Notes: generated from the letters alone by a model not told the origin. A DNA stretch of 64,000 bases from Acanthaster planci (GCF_001949145.1 NW_019091420.1:291279-355278); one strand, 5' to 3'; positions 48,437-60,769 are shown, counted from the first letter of the stretch. Numbers and translations are program-made.

Positions 48437-48485
<49 letters not shown>
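48319..48485. repeat. (GCTC)n/(CT)n microsatellite containing an assembly gap
   Basis: A short GCTC run leads into CT dinucleotides. Bases 48394-48436 are N (43 positions), with CT repeat resuming immediately after. The gap marks a collapsed or unresolved repeat, and its true length is unknown. Confidence 0.97.
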
Positions 48486-48489
<4 letters not shown>

Positions 48490-48764
48490 TAGTAGCGTAT
48501 CCTCTATTTAGGCCCGTAGCTGGACTTGTGCAAAATAGTTAACCCGCTATACCTTCTTTCCTTAAACGGACAAGTAAACCAGGTTCAACTTAGTATTCAA
48601 GAGTCGCACTGAGCCACATAGAATTAAGAGCGATTCGAGTTGATCCAAAAAGGTTTCTGTTTTAGACAGGTGTAATGAATTCAAGCCGTGAGCAGCGTTG
48701 GAGATAAAGTATATGCTCGATAGTTGGCTTTTCCAAACATCCGAATTCACAGTGGTGTTCGTAG

Positions 48765-49050
48765 GTCAGTAAGTAAAGCCAAGGCCATATTGATGAAAAA
48801 ACACATGCATTTATGGATGAATCTATGGTCATTTAATAAGTTACAAATCAGCGAGTAAAACCAAGGCCAGATTTCGTGAAACAGTACTGTATACGTAAAA
48901 TGGATGGATTTTTGAAAATATTATGGACATGGAACTTGAAGCAGGCGAGCAAAGCCAAAGCAGTGTTGGTTAAACAGCTCGTGCGTAGTACATATAATTG
49001 ATAAAAAGAATATGGAGATGGCCATTATGTAAGGTAGTTGTGCCTTGACC
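48765..49050. repeat. Degenerate tandem repeat, about 90-bp unit, three copies
   Basis: The motif agtaaagccaaggcca recurs as gagtaaaaccaaggccag and gagcaaagccaaagcag at about 48770, 48855 and 48947. Each is followed by loosely similar sequence containing atgg and an A-rich stretch. The units are highly diverged. Confidence 0.4.
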
Positions 49051-49379
49051 TAATAGAAGTGCTCCAGAGTCATTCCTAGCTAGTGCACCAGTCTATCTTT
49101 CGGCGCCTGCGCGGTTAGTCGTTCCATAATCGTCCGTCAAACGTTTCGTGTGCCCGAACTGATTTAAATCTCGGGAATAATTTCGTTGGGGGAAACTCTG
49201 GTCGACCATTGAGTCTGACCTGCGATGCAACGTTGCACGTAAGTGTGTATAGACACAATACACAGTCATAGGATGACTCCACTCAAAGCAAACAAAGGAA
49301 ATCATTTGTATGCAAATGGCGGTGCCAGCAACAATTAACGCAGGGCTTGGAAAAATGGTTGCCGATTTAATTTGCTCGT

Positions 49380-50215
49380 TAAATTGTAGTGGCAATGAAT
49401 TTTTCGTAGACCCGATTTTTGTGCAACTTCATACTCCTTATCAATGTATGAAAATAACTCGACATCCCTCTTCGGTGAAAGGCTTTGAAAAGTGCCATTC
49501 TTAAAACGTCAAAAATTGCCCATACTTTTCTGGACAACAGCGGGCGCTGCTGCTGTGATGTCATCCACGGCAGACTTGTTTTAGTGTATAGGTTTTTCAT
49601 TTCAAATTGTGAACCCAAAATTAACTCAGAGAAAACATTTCTGAGAAAGGGTTGCATGTTTGCTTACTGCTATTTACTTCCACAACAACGCATCACCGAA
49701 GACAACAACACTGAGGCCAGCAAAATCCTCAAAATTTCAGAACTTTTTGTGCATAAACCCAGATTCTCTTCCTCTGACATCACAGCTTTGCTCATGAATA
49801 TGGAAATGCTCATTAACATTCATAAGTGCTGGTTCATATGCATGAACGCCGCATTTGACGTTCATACTTTCATGTTTTCTCAAGACGTGTGCGTGTCCCA
49901 CAAAAGTTTAAAAATTTCAAATTGTCGGAGTACGCATACATTTGGTGCGTACGCACTATCCATTATTTTCACATGCTGCGTGCAAGGGCGCGCATTTTCA
50001 TTACGCACTGTGCTTTTGTTCACGCACTGCACGCAGACACCTCAAAATAGATCCTCAGTACTCAGTGAATACGCGGCGAGTATGAACTGGCCTTAAGGAT
50101 GCAGCTAAACACCCTTTAAAACAGTTTTTTTTTAAATGAAAATGGGGTTAACTAGATTAAAGGTGCATTTCGGAGGTTTTAATTCTTTACAATGGCACTG
50201 TAGCTACCCTTTAAG
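49380..50215. mobile_element. Dispersed repeat copy with a nested MITE (49824-50096)
   Basis: The outer element matches 54365-54840 in order: ggcgctg.tgctgtga, tttcaaattgtgaac, aaacatttctgagaaa, atgacatcaca, atgaatatggaaat, and then, after an interruption, accctttaaa, ggggttaact and aaggtgca. The interruption (about 49824-50096) has inverted ends, ggttcatatgcatgaacgcc and, as reverse complement, ggccagttcatactcgccgc. It looks like a separate MITE that inserted into this copy. Confidence 0.6.
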
Positions 50216-53200
50216 CCGCTACAATTTGTTTTTGTTGATTTAGATTACCGAAGGCGTTATTTTCGGGGATATTATATTACACTTTATACCTTTGGAAATC
50301 CTGAGAATAAACACACAAGTTGAATATTTTCAAACCTTTGGGACCACTTTTTTCCCTCTCCTTGGACGTCCACAATCCAGTTCCAGAGAAACCATACTAT
50401 CTTTCTAATTTGCAGCAATGCAAGGTGGATTCAGACATATCAGCAAAGGGTAATGACTGGCGATGCGTTGTCATTTCCAACGACACTTGAATGGTTCAGG
50501 TACAACGTAATCGATAATGTATTCGTTGTGCCGATTTGTCCTTTTTCGTCTTGTTGTTTTCAAATCAGAGATGGGCCTCCTCTTGTCGGAAGGACACGTT
50601 ACAATTTTACGTGTCTTACTTTGGATGTCCGTCATTTCCAGCCCAAATTAAACTGGTCATTCCGACGGTAACCTTCAGTCATGGGTTTAGTAAGGATGGA
50701 AACATTTGCGTGCCACATCACATGAGACACAAGGAGATAATGAATTCAGGCATTGAAAGATTTATATAGCAGCAGTTTATAACCGAAATCATAATTGGTG
50801 ATGGTGAAAATCCAAAGGAAAGGCTTTCGAAGGAATAAGCAGGTAAATTTCGAAGTTATTTTGTTCAATTTATGTATGTAATGAAAACAGACATTCCCTT
50901 CGGTCAGTTGCAGGTCACAGTAAGTGGACGATATTGTTTTTACAACTGACGACTCATTCATCCAACCCTTTGTAAAGGGGTCGTTAAATTTAATGGTGCA
51001 AAAACGTTCAAACAATTACTTGTCGACGAAACCATAAGATTTGAGTCAACACACAGCAATCTGGTCGAGCACACAGGCAAACGTGTCTAGAATAATCAAC
51101 TGGTGTCCTTTTTCAAAGCAGGTATTTTGGTGTCTGTCGTGTGGGGAAAGAACACAGAACGTTTCGTTGCTATGTTTCTTCCTTGCTGGTAGCGTGCTAC
51201 TGCCTTTCTTGTTGGGTTTACAAGGGTTTACAACTCCCATCCCACAGAAAAAAAAGTCAGAAATTTTATTATAATGAGGGATGAACATGAATTGGAACCT
51301 GAGAGCGTTACTGTCCAAACATTTGGCATGAGAACTAAGAAAAATTCCACAACAGAGGTGGAAGAGCTCAATTGAAGCATCGACACAAAAATCGCGTAAA
51401 TTTCAGAACAGAAAAAGGTTTCTCTATCCACCCAACTAGTTCAACAGAGAACAACTTGCGCGTGACTTAATGAACATATCAGTGACGTAGAGCGATAAGC
51501 AGCATGAGACGCTTGGAGTGCATTAGGGGTAAAGATCACACATTCACGGTGCTCCATATTTTATTTAAGACACTGGTCTCTAAAGCGCGCCACTCTATGA
51601 GGTTACGTGTGCTAAAAGCAGTACGCACTTTGTTCCCGATAGAAGCGCAGCAATTGGCCTAATCGTGTAAACAACACAAAAACTAACATGATCGTCGACA
51701 TCTGTCTAAGGGTCCTCAAGGTCAAATATTATCTTCCTGAGGGAAGAACAGAAACCAACTCTGTTCAGGACTTTGAACATTCAGGGGCTTTGTCTTGAAC
51801 AAATAAATCTATTAATTTAAAACCTACATAAATCTAAAGCCCATCAAGCAGATGTGACTAGCTATAATTGATTTTGGGTCACAAGTAAAACGAGTGCAAA
51901 AACAAGCAAAACTTTAATTGTTTTTCACTTTACATTTTCACATGAATCGACAGGCAAACTCACGGCTTGACATAACCTTACAAAATCAATGAAACACAGC
52001 AGTGCGTCGTGATAAAAACCACCTGCTGCATGACACTTTTCATACAACTGCCAGTTACAACGTAACTGTCGCGACTGCATTTCTCACTCCGATGAGCTTA
52101 ATTAACGGTAAGGTCAAAATGCTATCACATAATGTTTGAGGCCAGATGGCTGATGAGGGAGCACACTTAGGTCGGTGGGAGATCGTTAATAAATGCCAAT
52201 AACTTCTACTCTTTAGGGCAAAAAAGGTTTCCTCTATTTTTTGGCTGATTTAGACCGTTTTACTTTTGCTTCTGTCCACTTACAATTCCCTATTTCTTAA
52301 AACGAACTGGTCTCTCCAAAAATCGGCAATATGATAATGAGCAAGAAGTGTTCCTCTGAATGTCTACCCCAGCAGCAAAATTCGTACACCAATTGTGTGA
52401 CTGTGTGTATCAAAAATATTGATTTCACCGACCCTGAATAAAATACTCGATATTCATTTATTAGGCCTGTATGAAAGGATATGTTTCAGAAATGTCTTAT
52501 TTGAATGGGTCTTTAATTTACAGACAGCTGCGCACGCGCCGACGGCAGGGCAGGAGGAGAACACATTATGCCAAATATTGCTTGATAGACTTTCTCGTGG
52601 TTCTGTGGGTCTTGTAATTAAAAGATGGACTTTGGCACATGGAAACGCCCGCTGGCTATCAGTTCAAATGCATTCTGTTTACAGTTTCACTAATTCAATC
52701 AATGTTCTTCCTTGACTGCAAAAATAAATCTAACCTTATCTAACAATATCTAAAATTAAATGTATAACTGATTTTACAAAACCACATGTATGCCTGACGT
52801 ACAAGTTATCCCATTTGGAATTGAAATTGGGAGAAATTTCAGGTTGTCAGTTTAGGGGGTAGGACTTTCTTTAGAAGTGTAAACGATCACACAGAATAGT
52901 TTGGTCCAAACCAACAGAAAAAGAGATGTCGGTCGTCGAATTTGCCGAAGTCGCTGCACAGGAGGTAACGATAAGTGTGGGTCTTTGTTCATTTTTATTT
53001 TAAATTAGATATCTTAGCGTAGTGAACACGAGATACTGACGAGCTATATCACTGAATATAGAGATATATGTAAAATATATAAGATATAATATAACCCTCC
53101 AAAAATCTTCCTAGGCGTACACATTTCCTGGTTTGCTTTCGTCAGACACCGCAGTTTAGTGAAATTAGTGAAATCGCTGTCAAAAATGAAATGAAACCAC

Positions 53201-54044
53201 ATACCCTGCTTGCAAACCAGTTCTTGCGAACCGATCCACACAAAATTACATATGCAACGTGCGCCGTCCCAGGAATCTCAGGTGGTATTGCATTACCGCA
53301 ACATCACATAAAACACGGAAGAGAGGCAGTTGCGGCCTGTTCTGCGCATAACAACGGTCCGATGGCAGAGGATGCCATCTGAAGACATCTTGAATCAAGA
53401 GGATTAATGCATCCACAAACTGGAAATGTTTGGAAACTGTGAGAGTAGTTCAGTCTGGATGGATACACGATCGTGAAATCTACAGCTTACCTTTTTTCCA
53501 CGGAGCAATGCACAGTCTGCGCAAAAATAGCGAACAAGGAGACACTTCGCACGTAACACGGCGGGCGGTACTAATTATATGAATGGGTGAATCTAGCCAG
53601 TGTCTCTGCGCTGTGACAGAGACGGGTGTGCGCGCATCGACTGACGGAGGTTGATATTATAATCATGACTCCCGCACGAGGTGTTAGTAATATTCTGATG
53701 ACCACTATGTGAACACTGATTGTTCCGTTGTGCATAGACTTGACGGCAAGTCGTTAGATAGTTGTGTTTCGTCTGAATTAAGGTCAAAATCCATGGTGCA
53801 GCTCTTAGTTAAGATTGACAAAATTTATTGGCCGAGTTCCAACTTATCTCATTAGAAATTCGAAATAACGAATTAGTAATTCGTAATAACAAATTTATTT
53901 CCCACTGAAATGTTTTTTTCACTAGCAATAAATGATCTTTCGTACTTTTGTGATTTTAGTTTTTTGGGGGGGTGGGAGAGATAGCGAAGAGCTTACGAGT
54001 ATTTAAAAGCATATGCGTTGTAAGCTCTACACGTAAACAATGGA

Positions 54045-54240
54045 CGACAGATAATCCGCCTGCAGCAGAAGCACCCCCTCATCCGTACTGGTCGGGGATG
54101 TGTCTTTTGTTGGTAGCGACGCGCACGCAACACATGCATCTCATGGTCTCTCGTAATCCAGTGAAGTGAAGTTCCTGCCAAAGGAGCCTCTGTTGCTAAG
54201 AAAATCGCGCCCCCTCTTGGTCCAGCAAACTCCGAATGAA
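54045..54240 (+). repeat. Dispersed repeat copy, same family as 38055-38240
   Basis: It shares gcaccccctcatccg, ttggtagcgacgcg, agcctctgttgctaag and gcgccccctcttggtccagc in the same order and spacing as the copy in the last intron of gene D. It lies directly upstream of another dispersed repeat at 54365. Confidence 0.55.
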
Positions 54241-54364
54241 TCCATTGTTTTAAAAGACCTGCATAATTCTTGTTGCAAGGTCTCTTCCCTGAATTGTCAG
54301 ACAACTTATCTGGGGCAACGATCACAGCTGCGTGATACACACTGCGTTTTGTCTGAAAGTGTAG

Positions 54365-54840
54365 CTGCAATGAATTTTTATTTTGCACCATTTTTCTGCA
54401 TCCTTGTACTTTGCAAGTGAGGGCGCTGTTGCTGTGAAATCATCGAGGGAAGACATGGTTCAGTGCATAGGTGTTTCAAATTGTGAACGCAGAATTCACC
54501 GACTGGAAACATTTCTGAGAAAAGGATTGATGTTTTCTTATTGCTATGCACATAAACAACAATGGATCAGCAAAGAAGAGAAAACTGAGTCCGGGAAAAT
54601 TTACAAAACTGCAGGACTGTTTGCGTACAAACCAATGTAACATTGAGGCTTCTTCCTGAGATGACATCACAGTTTGACTCATGAATATGGAAATCTTATT
54701 AGCATAAAAACCAAACAGGTGTTAAAATACCCTTTGAAATAATGAAAAAGAAGTTGAAAATAGGGTTGACTGAGGCAGAAAGGTGCACTTCAGAGGTTTG
54801 TAAACCCAAAACTCTATTGCAGCCACCATTTAAAGAAATA
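54365..54840. mobile_element. Dispersed repeat copy, uninterrupted relative of 49380-50215
   Basis: All blocks of the family are present without the nested insertion. The element runs from aatgaatttttattttgc through gtttcaaattgtgaacgc, tgacatcacagtttgactca and gggttgactgaggcagaaag to accatttaaag. It is non-coding and of unknown family. Confidence 0.55.
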
Positions 54841-55639
54841 TTGCCCGTGCGCCTTCATGTGTCAGTACAGAAGCTGTGTCGCATGATGTGGGTACCAGGC
54901 TTTGAGCAGGCACCAGAGCTGTTTAAAGAGTTGCGACATGAATGTTTCACTTGTTAGAACTAAAGTGGTGGGCTATGCGTCGGTGCAAAAGGACAATCAG
55001 TACACAGGGCCTGTATGCTGCACTATACACATTATTAACAACCATTTTGGTTCCAATGTCGGAACCTTGGCGCTTCTGTCTCTGGACACAGCCCTGGCCG
55101 GCACCATTCCACAGCGCCCTCTGTCTGAAACCCTATTCATTGTTTTCAAGAACACGGGTTTGTTTGAATCCCCAACTCATCAACCCAACTCAGACGCACA
55201 CACACACAAATCCACCTGGGGATGACATACGGTGTCCCTGATGACACTGTGCGCATATACCACCAATTAGCGAGATTGAGCCGCGGATTGGGGTTTTCTT
55301 TTTTCACCCAATCAATCCGGGTTAATAAAATCAATGGCGTGAAATCCAATGCATTACTCATAGGAGTTAGTGAGAGGGTAATTGCACATCAGTGAAGGTT
55401 GACCTCTCAAACTCCAGATGAGGGGTGGATCTTCTTGAAAAGGGGGGTTATGTTCGAGGGCTATAAACGGTGCAGAGAACACGACACTCCAGGGATTCAC
55501 GGACAAGTCTAGTTCGATATCTACGTTTTCTCCTGCATTGAGAGATGGTTTTAGGGAAAAAGTGGACCTTCAAAATGGACATTTTCAGTCTTTTACTATT
55601 TATCAGCACCAGTATGAATTGCAACCCCCCCCTTCAACT

Positions 55640-55826
55640 CAGGTGCAGTTCTACTGTGGAGGGGGTAAGGTGGCTCTTAGACTAGCCCCTCACCCCCAAA
55701 CTTTTGTCTAACCCCCCCAAAAAAATGCAAAATAAAGAAAAACAAAGCATTAGCAAAAAGGTGACGTCACGTGCGAATCTTCTAGCCCCCCCCCCGCCCA
55801 AAAAAATGGCTCTAGAACCGCGCCTG
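55640..55826. mobile_element. MITE with oligo(C)/oligo(A) junctions
   Basis: The left end caggtgcagttctactgtgg and the reverse complement of the right end, caggcgcggttctagagcca, are related. Internal C-run/A-run junctions occur at about 55708-55722 and 55787-55807. Length 187 bases. Related to the relic at 22085. Confidence 0.45.
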
Positions 55827-56116
55827 CTTCAACTGTCGATTAACTGAATATTAAGGTATATGCGTTTGCTTAGTCTTTTATAGGTTGGTCTACGGGAGTA
55901 CTGAATATATGTCGTACTTTTGTTCATGAAGTAATTTGACCTTAAATACAGCACTTCCCTTTTGCGACATACATCACAGCCAAACTACATATTTTATACA
56001 GTCTGTAGAGCGACAAACGTCCATGTTCATGATACAGTATAATTCATCATGGAGGTTGAACATTTTTTGCTATTCCTAACTGAATCTTAAGTGAATTGTT
56101 CGAATAACGCAATATA

Positions 56117-56336
56117 AACGACTCAAAAGAAAAAGGACCACTTTTTTTACTTAACTTGTAATCTTTTTCCAAGCAATGAGTGGGGTCTAGTTCTTTCATT
56201 TTTTGTTTGTCCAGATGGTGTTCTCATTGGAATCACAAGTTTAAAAAAGTTTCAAAACATCAAATGCACATTTTCAGCAGTCGTATAAAAAGTACACACA
56301 AAATAAAAAATGGTCCTTACTTTTTGGGGAGTAGTG
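56117..56336. mobile_element. Tc1/mariner-type MITE with TA target duplication
   Basis: The left end aacgactcaaaagaaaaagg and the reverse complement of the right end, cactactccccaaaaagtaa, share an inverted pattern including aaggaccatttttt. A TA dinucleotide borders both ends (56115-56116 and 56337-56338). The 220 bases have no coding capacity. Confidence 0.55.
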
Positions 56337-57868
56337 TATAATAATAAGAAATTCTTTTTACATAATATTTCCTAAGCTGACAAAATATGTACTAGAGAGA
56401 TTAATTCTTTTTACTGAAGCACTCACACGCACGCACTACAAAGTTTTTCTCGTTTTTTTAAACTTGAGGTTGTTTTTGATGAACCCCCCCGCACAGATTC
56501 ACTGATGCACGTGACGAGCCTTCGCATTTTCCATATCACGAGCAGCAGCATCGCGTGGGAGCACTTGAAGAAGAATCCTCGTTCTGCCGATCTGACGATC
56601 CCCGATCCCCCCCCCCATCCCTTTTCGATTAAAATTTACTTCCATGGTGTTAGCCTCTGCCTGAGTGGGCCTCCCTCCACTCCAACTCTCCGTTCTCGCT
56701 GCAACGCTGCACTTTCGCCTCAACGACAAATAAGCAGTGGAGTGAATGCCCGTGCAGTGCGTGTGGTTTCGCAGTTATCCGCCGAAACCCTTCTGTTTCT
56801 ATGCCTTGCTCTCTCATAAAAGCCACCTAATGATTAAAATCGACAACTTTCAGGAAAAAAAGAGTGGGCTACCAACATTACATGGAAAAATGGTGACACC
56901 AGCAAGTCCATAATGAAATGAAGAAACCTCCCAGTTTTGCCTAAAGCAACATATATTCCAACAGAATATTTTCATTTGCAATAAGAGAGTACCGAAATAG
57001 GGGTTTCACATAATGGAATGGGGTATTCCTTTTCCCTCAAAACCAAAACATGTTTGGTTCTCAATCTACTCATCATGAAGGATCTGTTATGATGATTATG
57101 ATCGGTGTAATCATTTTCTCTTCACACAAGCCTCAGCATTTGCACAGGTGGTCGTGTGTCAGTGGCACAAACAAACGCATAGACCACCAGGTCCTATTCA
57201 AAACTACAGGGGGTTTTCGTCATGTGCGTGCACGTGGCGCCCGACTAAAATCAAAACTATGGGCAAATTCGCCCCTCGGTATAGGGAGTTAACGCATAGT
57301 TGAAGAGTTCCTGTCATAAATTTCTATGAAGCCATTTTTTCGATTAAAAAAAACATCACGGTTTTAAAAAAATGACGGTTTTACGCGCAAGATTGGTGGT
57401 CTATGTGTTTATATGTCTGTGGTCTGTGGTATCGAAGAAGTAAGTCTGCTGCCCTCATAAGGCTTAAGACCTTCAACTTGATTGAGAGTGGACATGAATC
57501 TGGCGAAATTATCACTCACAGTCGCTTACCTTGGTTCGCGCTTTAGCACACGTTTAGGAACGCGTAGCTTCTGTTGTCACCGAGCGTCAGTTGTTTCGAT
57601 CTCTAACTGCTACGATTCTATCAGGAAATCTGTTAGATTTAGAAGTTTTTCAGAGCATGACCGCTTCACTTGAGGTGGATGTCTTTACTGCAAAGCGAAT
57701 CCACACACTTACGATTGTTGCAAGCGTAGCCTACTTCGTTTGAGACTCGCACATTCGGCAAATTAGGCCTATCAAGAACCCTATACTGGTCGACAGTTTC
57801 TACCGTGCGCGTACATGACGTGCGTGCAGGCGTGTTATTGACGCACTAACGGCTTCCACAAGTAATAC

Positions 57869-58024
57869 TACGGAAGCCGGATAGTGCCAGGGTGAATATT
57901 TTTTTTTTGCGTAGGGGGGTGTAATACTTTTTTTTACCAATTGGGCCGCCACATAATTTGTCAAAAATAGTATTACACCCCCCCCACGCAAAAATGTTCG
58001 CCCTGGCACTATCTGGCTTCCGTA
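57869..58024. mobile_element. 156-bp MITE with 6-bp target duplication TAATAC
   Basis: The left end tacggaagccggatagtgcc and the reverse complement of the right end, tacggaagccagatagtgcc, differ at one of 20 bases. The arms continue through a G-run/C-run (ggggggtgtaat / attacacccccccc). TAATAC flanks it at 57863-57868 and 58025-58030. This is the clearest complete insertion in the window. Confidence 0.85.
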
Positions 58025-58504
58025 TAATACAATGTAGATCTTCGGTTTAAGGCTATCCGCTGCGAGCGGTACAAAAGAGGACGTGCTTGTAAATGAATTT
58101 GACGGTCCTTTTGGTATCAAATCACCACATAGGTGCGCAGTATATCAACGAATTTATTCCGGTATGTATGGTCTTTGCGTACATGCTGCAACGCCTACAA
58201 GTACCCGACTGTAACTATCTGTCTTTCTTTCGCCGATTGGGAATGCACTCAGATCAGGTCGGACAAATCCGATGAGACGCCATTCCGAGGGGCCATTTAC
58301 ACTCACGCAGCTGTTTCACCCTAAGCGCGCGCACTTCGGCACTAAACTACTGCCTATTGGTCAAGGAGGAAATTCACACGCGCGCACCGGCTGCGTGCGA
58401 ACATGATGGCCCCTTAGTAATGGCTTGTAATTTTGGTCGTCAGATTTGTCTATCCGGTTCGTAAGTATGACGTCACTTAGTTTAATCCACACACTACTTG
58501 TGTG

Positions 58505-58690
58505 TTTGACGTATTCACTTCGGTAAGACCGAGGGAACTACGTCACGTGCACAACTGTGTGTGTACAACAGAGGTAAAAGGCATTAGAGCGAGATTCCGC
58601 GCGTAAACCAACACTTGCGCGTACTCCATTCGTTTGCACTACACTTTCTGCGTCACAGTGACGTCATACTTTGGTATTCCATACGCAAAC
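58505..58690 (-). mobile_element. Inverted relative of the MITE in gene D
   Basis: Read on the minus strand, this region contains tatgacgtcactgtgacgca, then gtgcaaacgaatggagta, gtgttggtttacgcgcg and atgccttttac. These are in the same order as 32093-32190. The gacgtattcacttcggta block is also present, here in the opposite sense relative to the core. Confidence 0.5.
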
Positions 58691-60312
58691 CACTGGATCC
58701 AAGGTGAAATAAATCCGGTCTCTAAACCCTTAGATTTGAAAAAGTAAGGTCGGTTTTCTTGGTTACATTTTGGCCTCCAGAGCCTTCTTTTCAGTGAAGT
58801 TAGGAGGGTGGCGAGATTGGCTAGGAGAAGGGCAAGTCAACATGACTCCTGTTTATCCAGATGACACGGTCCGGTCCAGCAGCCTCGTATGAGTCCCATC
58901 GCCCCTCGGCTGTGTTGACACGCTCATCCGCGATGACAACTCGAGAGGAGGCCTGTTTGCTCTCGCTGAACAATGTTTCTCTTCCCCTGTCTCCATTAGT
59001 AGGGGGGCAGCACGCCGAGTCAGGAAACCACGAGTATGACCTCTCATGCTGATGAGGGGATTCCGAAGGTAAATAGTTCTTCCGTGATTCGAATCGCAGG
59101 GCGAAAAGTCGTGACACCGTTTCTTGATTTCGATTGTTCTTTTGTTTTTCCCTCCTGGTCCTTTCGTGAAAGCTCGCATTTCTGTGTCACTATTCTTCGT
59201 ATCTTCCGAAAAAAATCGACCTCTTTTCGCAATAGTTTTTCTGTCACTGTCACCACCGTCGCTATTCTTAACATTCACCCAGAATATCACCAAAAAATCT
59301 CCACTGTAACCAACAGTGTTGGTTTTTTTAATCTTCAAACTACATGTACATGTATTTCGCTCTACACAAATATTTTCACACTGGTCTCCATTGTTCAAAA
59401 TTCACGAATGCATAATGAGGATACAGTTTTTTTCGGCGAGTATTTGTCTTTTTCTCAGTAAACAAATCAAGTTTCTCTCCAATAGGCCTCGGGTTGGTCA
59501 AGGCTAAAACAAGCGTCAATTTCAATTTTAGGAAATTAATAAAAAATGAAAATGAAGCTCACGGCCGGATGTTCAGACAAATTCTATGAATATCAGAGTC
59601 TAAGCCAACATGAAATAACTAACCGCCACGAACCCAACATGGCGCCATTCGTCCATTGTTTTCCTCACAGCAGGTTTCCGGTGGTTTATTACTTCGATCC
59701 AAAAAACAATCCACAAATCGATGGGCCTACACCCTATCCTGTTCTCATGCGTGCTACAGTAATTTGGCCATGGTGCCGCTAGGATGACGTCACCAGGAAC
59801 GGAGCTCCACCCCCCCCCCAAAAAAAAGCGCGGGCCTTCCCCTCAGCAATTCTAAATTCCTTTAATGAAATCAATATCTTTACATTAATTGAACCCATAA
59901 AATGTCCGACGCGAGCCGAGTCACTAGGGTTGAATAATGCCTCTTCCTCCGCAAACTGTACCACGCGCCAGCAACACCGCTCCACTCCCCTCCAGTTTCG
60001 AATCGAACGGGTCCAGATGTAATTGAACCCAAGGAGGCCGTGCTCGGCAGCTTAAGTGTAAGCCAAGAGAGAGGCGTCAGACTCAGCTCGAGACGTAGAC
60101 ACGGGAGCAACGGTACATTGCGCGTGGCGTGTCTGAGTGGTCCACAGCCACTGCACCCGCACGAGCGCTTTGGGATTTCGCTCCATTAATAAAAACTCTC
60201 CACTGAAGAATCTCGACTTGGATTTTAGTAGTTCGTGGTATTGGGGAAAAAAGGTCGGCTGGGCGTGTGGTGTGTGAGGGGCGTTCTGAAAATTTCGTGG
60301 TCAATCTTCAAG

Positions 60313-60769
60313 ATGAATTCGCTGGATTTTGTAAATACGGTGTCGCCGTGGTGGTGTGCGTTCGCACTGATGGTGCTGCAACCCCTCATGCCTGCCAACG
60401 TCGCCGGCGACTCGGACTCGACCTGGGCCGTGGGGCTGACGGACCCGGTCCAGGTGCCGGGTGGGCTGATCCGCGGCCAGCGGGTCCGGCTACGGAACCG
60501 CCACCTGGGCCCCGTGGAGCAGTACCTGGGCGTGCCCTTCGCCCGGCCGCCCACAGGCCACCTGCGCTTTCGCCCGCCCCAGTTCCCGCCCATCGGCTGG
60601 TCCGGGGTGCGCAACGCCACCAAGTTCTCGCCGGCCTGCCCGCAGCTGGTCCGCACAGCCGAAGGGGACTTACCAAGCTGGAAGAGCGAACCTCTCCGTA
60701 GCCGCTGGCCCTTCCTTCAAGTCATGGACGAAGATTGCCTATTCCTCAATATCTATGTGCCAGCAAGAG
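60313..60769 (+). CDS. Neuroligin-like (carboxylesterase-family) protein, first coding exon, partial
   Basis: The exon encodes 152 residues and one base of the next codon, ending in a strong donor (AGAG|GTGAGT). A hydrophobic signal segment (about residues 13-31) is followed by the start of an alpha/beta-hydrolase domain. GPVEQYLGVPFARPPTG (66-82) and EDCLFLNIYVP (140-150) are carboxylesterase-family motifs and are closest to neuroligins. Cys109 and Cys142 should form the first conserved disulfide. Asn101 (NAT) matches a glycosylation site of neuroligins. Neuroligins are postsynaptic adhesion proteins that lost catalysis; the catalytic residues are not in this exon, so acetylcholinesterase-like activity cannot be judged. 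The next exon is outside the window or not detected. Local GC is high. Confidence 0.85.

Larger units (their letters stand above)
46990..60312. other. 13-kb repeat-rich intergenic region between genes E and F
   Basis: No gene could be supported. The content is the microsatellite with gap, minisatellite, dispersed repeats and MITEs listed separately. Between them lies AT-rich sequence with oligo(C) runs. A 15-bp inverted repeat (catggtagccacgc / gcgcggttaccatg) is near 47925-47997. Longer open frames here overlap repeats or lack exon borders. Confidence 0.5.

Noticed and set aside
49485-50096. 203-residue open frame on the + strand
   Set aside because: It spans a dispersed repeat and the MITE nested in it; the related repeat copy at 54365 does not keep the frame.
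58853-59398. 181-residue open frame on the - strand, with a 141-residue frame on the other strand
   Set aside because: No exon borders, no domain and overlapping open frames on both strands; most likely chance.
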